From Synergistales bacterium (GTDB lineage Bacteria; Synergistota; Synergistia; Synergistales; Aminobacteriaceae): a stretch of 5,983 nt of DNA. The translations under genes were made by a program, and so were the position numbers. The notes beneath the pieces are model-generated. The model was not told the origin of the DNA. It worked only from the letters and a program-made list of their open reading frames with translations, and searched no databases. The DNA lies in NCBI GenBank assembly GCA_026002715.1, contig BOCC01000122.1, positions 1-5,983 of the forward strand, in the 5' to 3' direction. This document shows, one piece after another, positions 5,619-5,983 of the stretch (within the stretch, counting starts at the first letter, position 1; each line of letters opens with the position of its first letter).

Positions 5619-5983
5619 ATGAAGGTTGGAGTGATAGGCGCGGGGACGATGGGCAGCGGGATCGCCCAAGTGTTCGCCTCGGCTAATGGGTATTCGGTGA
5701 TACTGTGCGACGTCAGCCGCGAACTGGCGGATAAGGGTAAGAGTAAGATCGCCGCGGGCTTGGAAAAATTAGTAGCCAAGGGAAAGATAAAGGCGGAGGA
5801 CTCCGCCGCTATCGTCGGCAGAATCACCACCGGCGTGGCTGAGGACGTGGGCGATTGCGACCTGGTTGTGGAAGCGGCATTGGAGGATATGGCGGCCAAG
5901 AAGACACTGTTCGCCAAGCTGCAGAAGATCTGCAAGAAAGAAACCATTTTCGCGTCGAACACGTCGTCCTTGTCCTTGACCGA
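5619..5983 (+). CDS. hbd: 3-hydroxybutyryl-CoA dehydrogenase, N-terminal part
   Basis: The visible 121 residues (plus two bases of the next codon) are the NAD(P)-binding Rossmann domain of a 3-hydroxyacyl-CoA dehydrogenase; the protein is normally about 280 aa and is cut by the window edge. It reduces acetoacetyl-CoA to 3-hydroxybutyryl-CoA, the step after thiolase. The dinucleotide loop GAGTMG (7-12) follows strand MKVGVI. Asp31 at the end of the second strand (VILCD) is typical of NAD preference. DLVVEAALED (81-90) and FASNTSSLSLT (111-121) are family hallmarks, with Ser117 at the position of the catalytic serine in clostridial Hbd. The catalytic His-Glu pair and C-terminal domain lie outside. 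No defect is seen in the part present. It is third gene of the rightward operon, after a 24-nt gap. Confidence 0.93.
   Translation, partial: MKVGVIGAGTMGSGIAQVFASANGYSVILCDVSRELADKGKSKIAAGLEKLVAKGKIKAEDSAAIVGRITTGVAEDVGDCDLVVEAALEDMAAKKTLFAKLQKICKKETIFASNTSSLSLT

Noticed and set aside
4964..5962. Long leftward open frame of 332 codons
   Set aside because: It lies antisense to thiolase and 3-hydroxybutyryl-CoA dehydrogenase, is rich in Ser/Thr/Pro/Ala as expected of a mirror of GC-biased codons, has no family motif, and both sense genes carry intact catalytic motifs.
1..5983. CRISPR array, tRNA, rRNA, toxin-antitoxin or defence genes
   Set aside because: I found no regularly spaced repeats, tRNA-like cloverleaf sequence, rRNA signature or recognisable defence protein on either strand.

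Overview
The window reads as chromosomal DNA of an anaerobic, acid-fermenting bacterium of moderate G+C content. A Clostridia-type or Synergistota-type amino-acid or organic-acid fermenter fits best. This rests on the enzymes (butyryl-CoA:acetate CoA-transferase, thiolase, 3-hydroxybutyryl-CoA dehydrogenase), the strong AGGAGG-type ribosome binding sites and the mixed ATG/TTG starts. The taxon itself is an inference.

Left arm, minus strand (1-2646): two adjacent carrier genes of the same length (416 aa each) and clearly paralogous form a tight leftward operon (1396-2646, then 141-1391, 4 nt apart). They belong to the SLC13/MatC-like part of the ion-transporter superfamily and probably move di- or monocarboxylates. 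Further left, after about 95 bp of very AT-rich DNA holding a perfect 7-bp dyad, the first 15 codons of another leftward gene are visible (possible helix-turn-helix protein, cut by the window edge).

Middle (2647-3033): a 387-bp divergent intergenic region without an intact gene. It holds the carrier operon's RBS and a probable promoter, then what looks like a graveyard of insertion sequences. There is a 48-codon rightward remnant whose start resembles ISAs1-family transposases, and a leftward 35-codon remnant whose start resembles IS200/IS605-type TnpA. The second is followed by its structured leader and left-end hairpin, which lies about 37 bp upstream of the next gene's start.

Right arm, plus strand (3043-5983): a rightward operon encodes butyryl-CoA:acetate CoA-transferase (3043-4389), acetyl-CoA acetyltransferase (4416-5594) and the N-terminal 121 residues of 3-hydroxybutyryl-CoA dehydrogenase (5619 to the window end). 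Gaps are 26 and 24 nt and each gene has its own Shine-Dalgarno site. Together they supply the first two steps (2 acetyl-CoA to acetoacetyl-CoA to 3-hydroxybutyryl-CoA) and the last step (butyryl-CoA + acetate to butyrate + acetyl-CoA) of acetyl-CoA-derived butyrate formation. Crotonase, butyryl-CoA dehydrogenase and Etf would be expected beyond the right edge.

I did not find a new defence or other exotic system. The most notable signals are the IS remnants and IS200-like regulatory structure wedged into the divergent control region, the coupled duplicate carriers facing a butyrate operon, and several dyads that could be operators.
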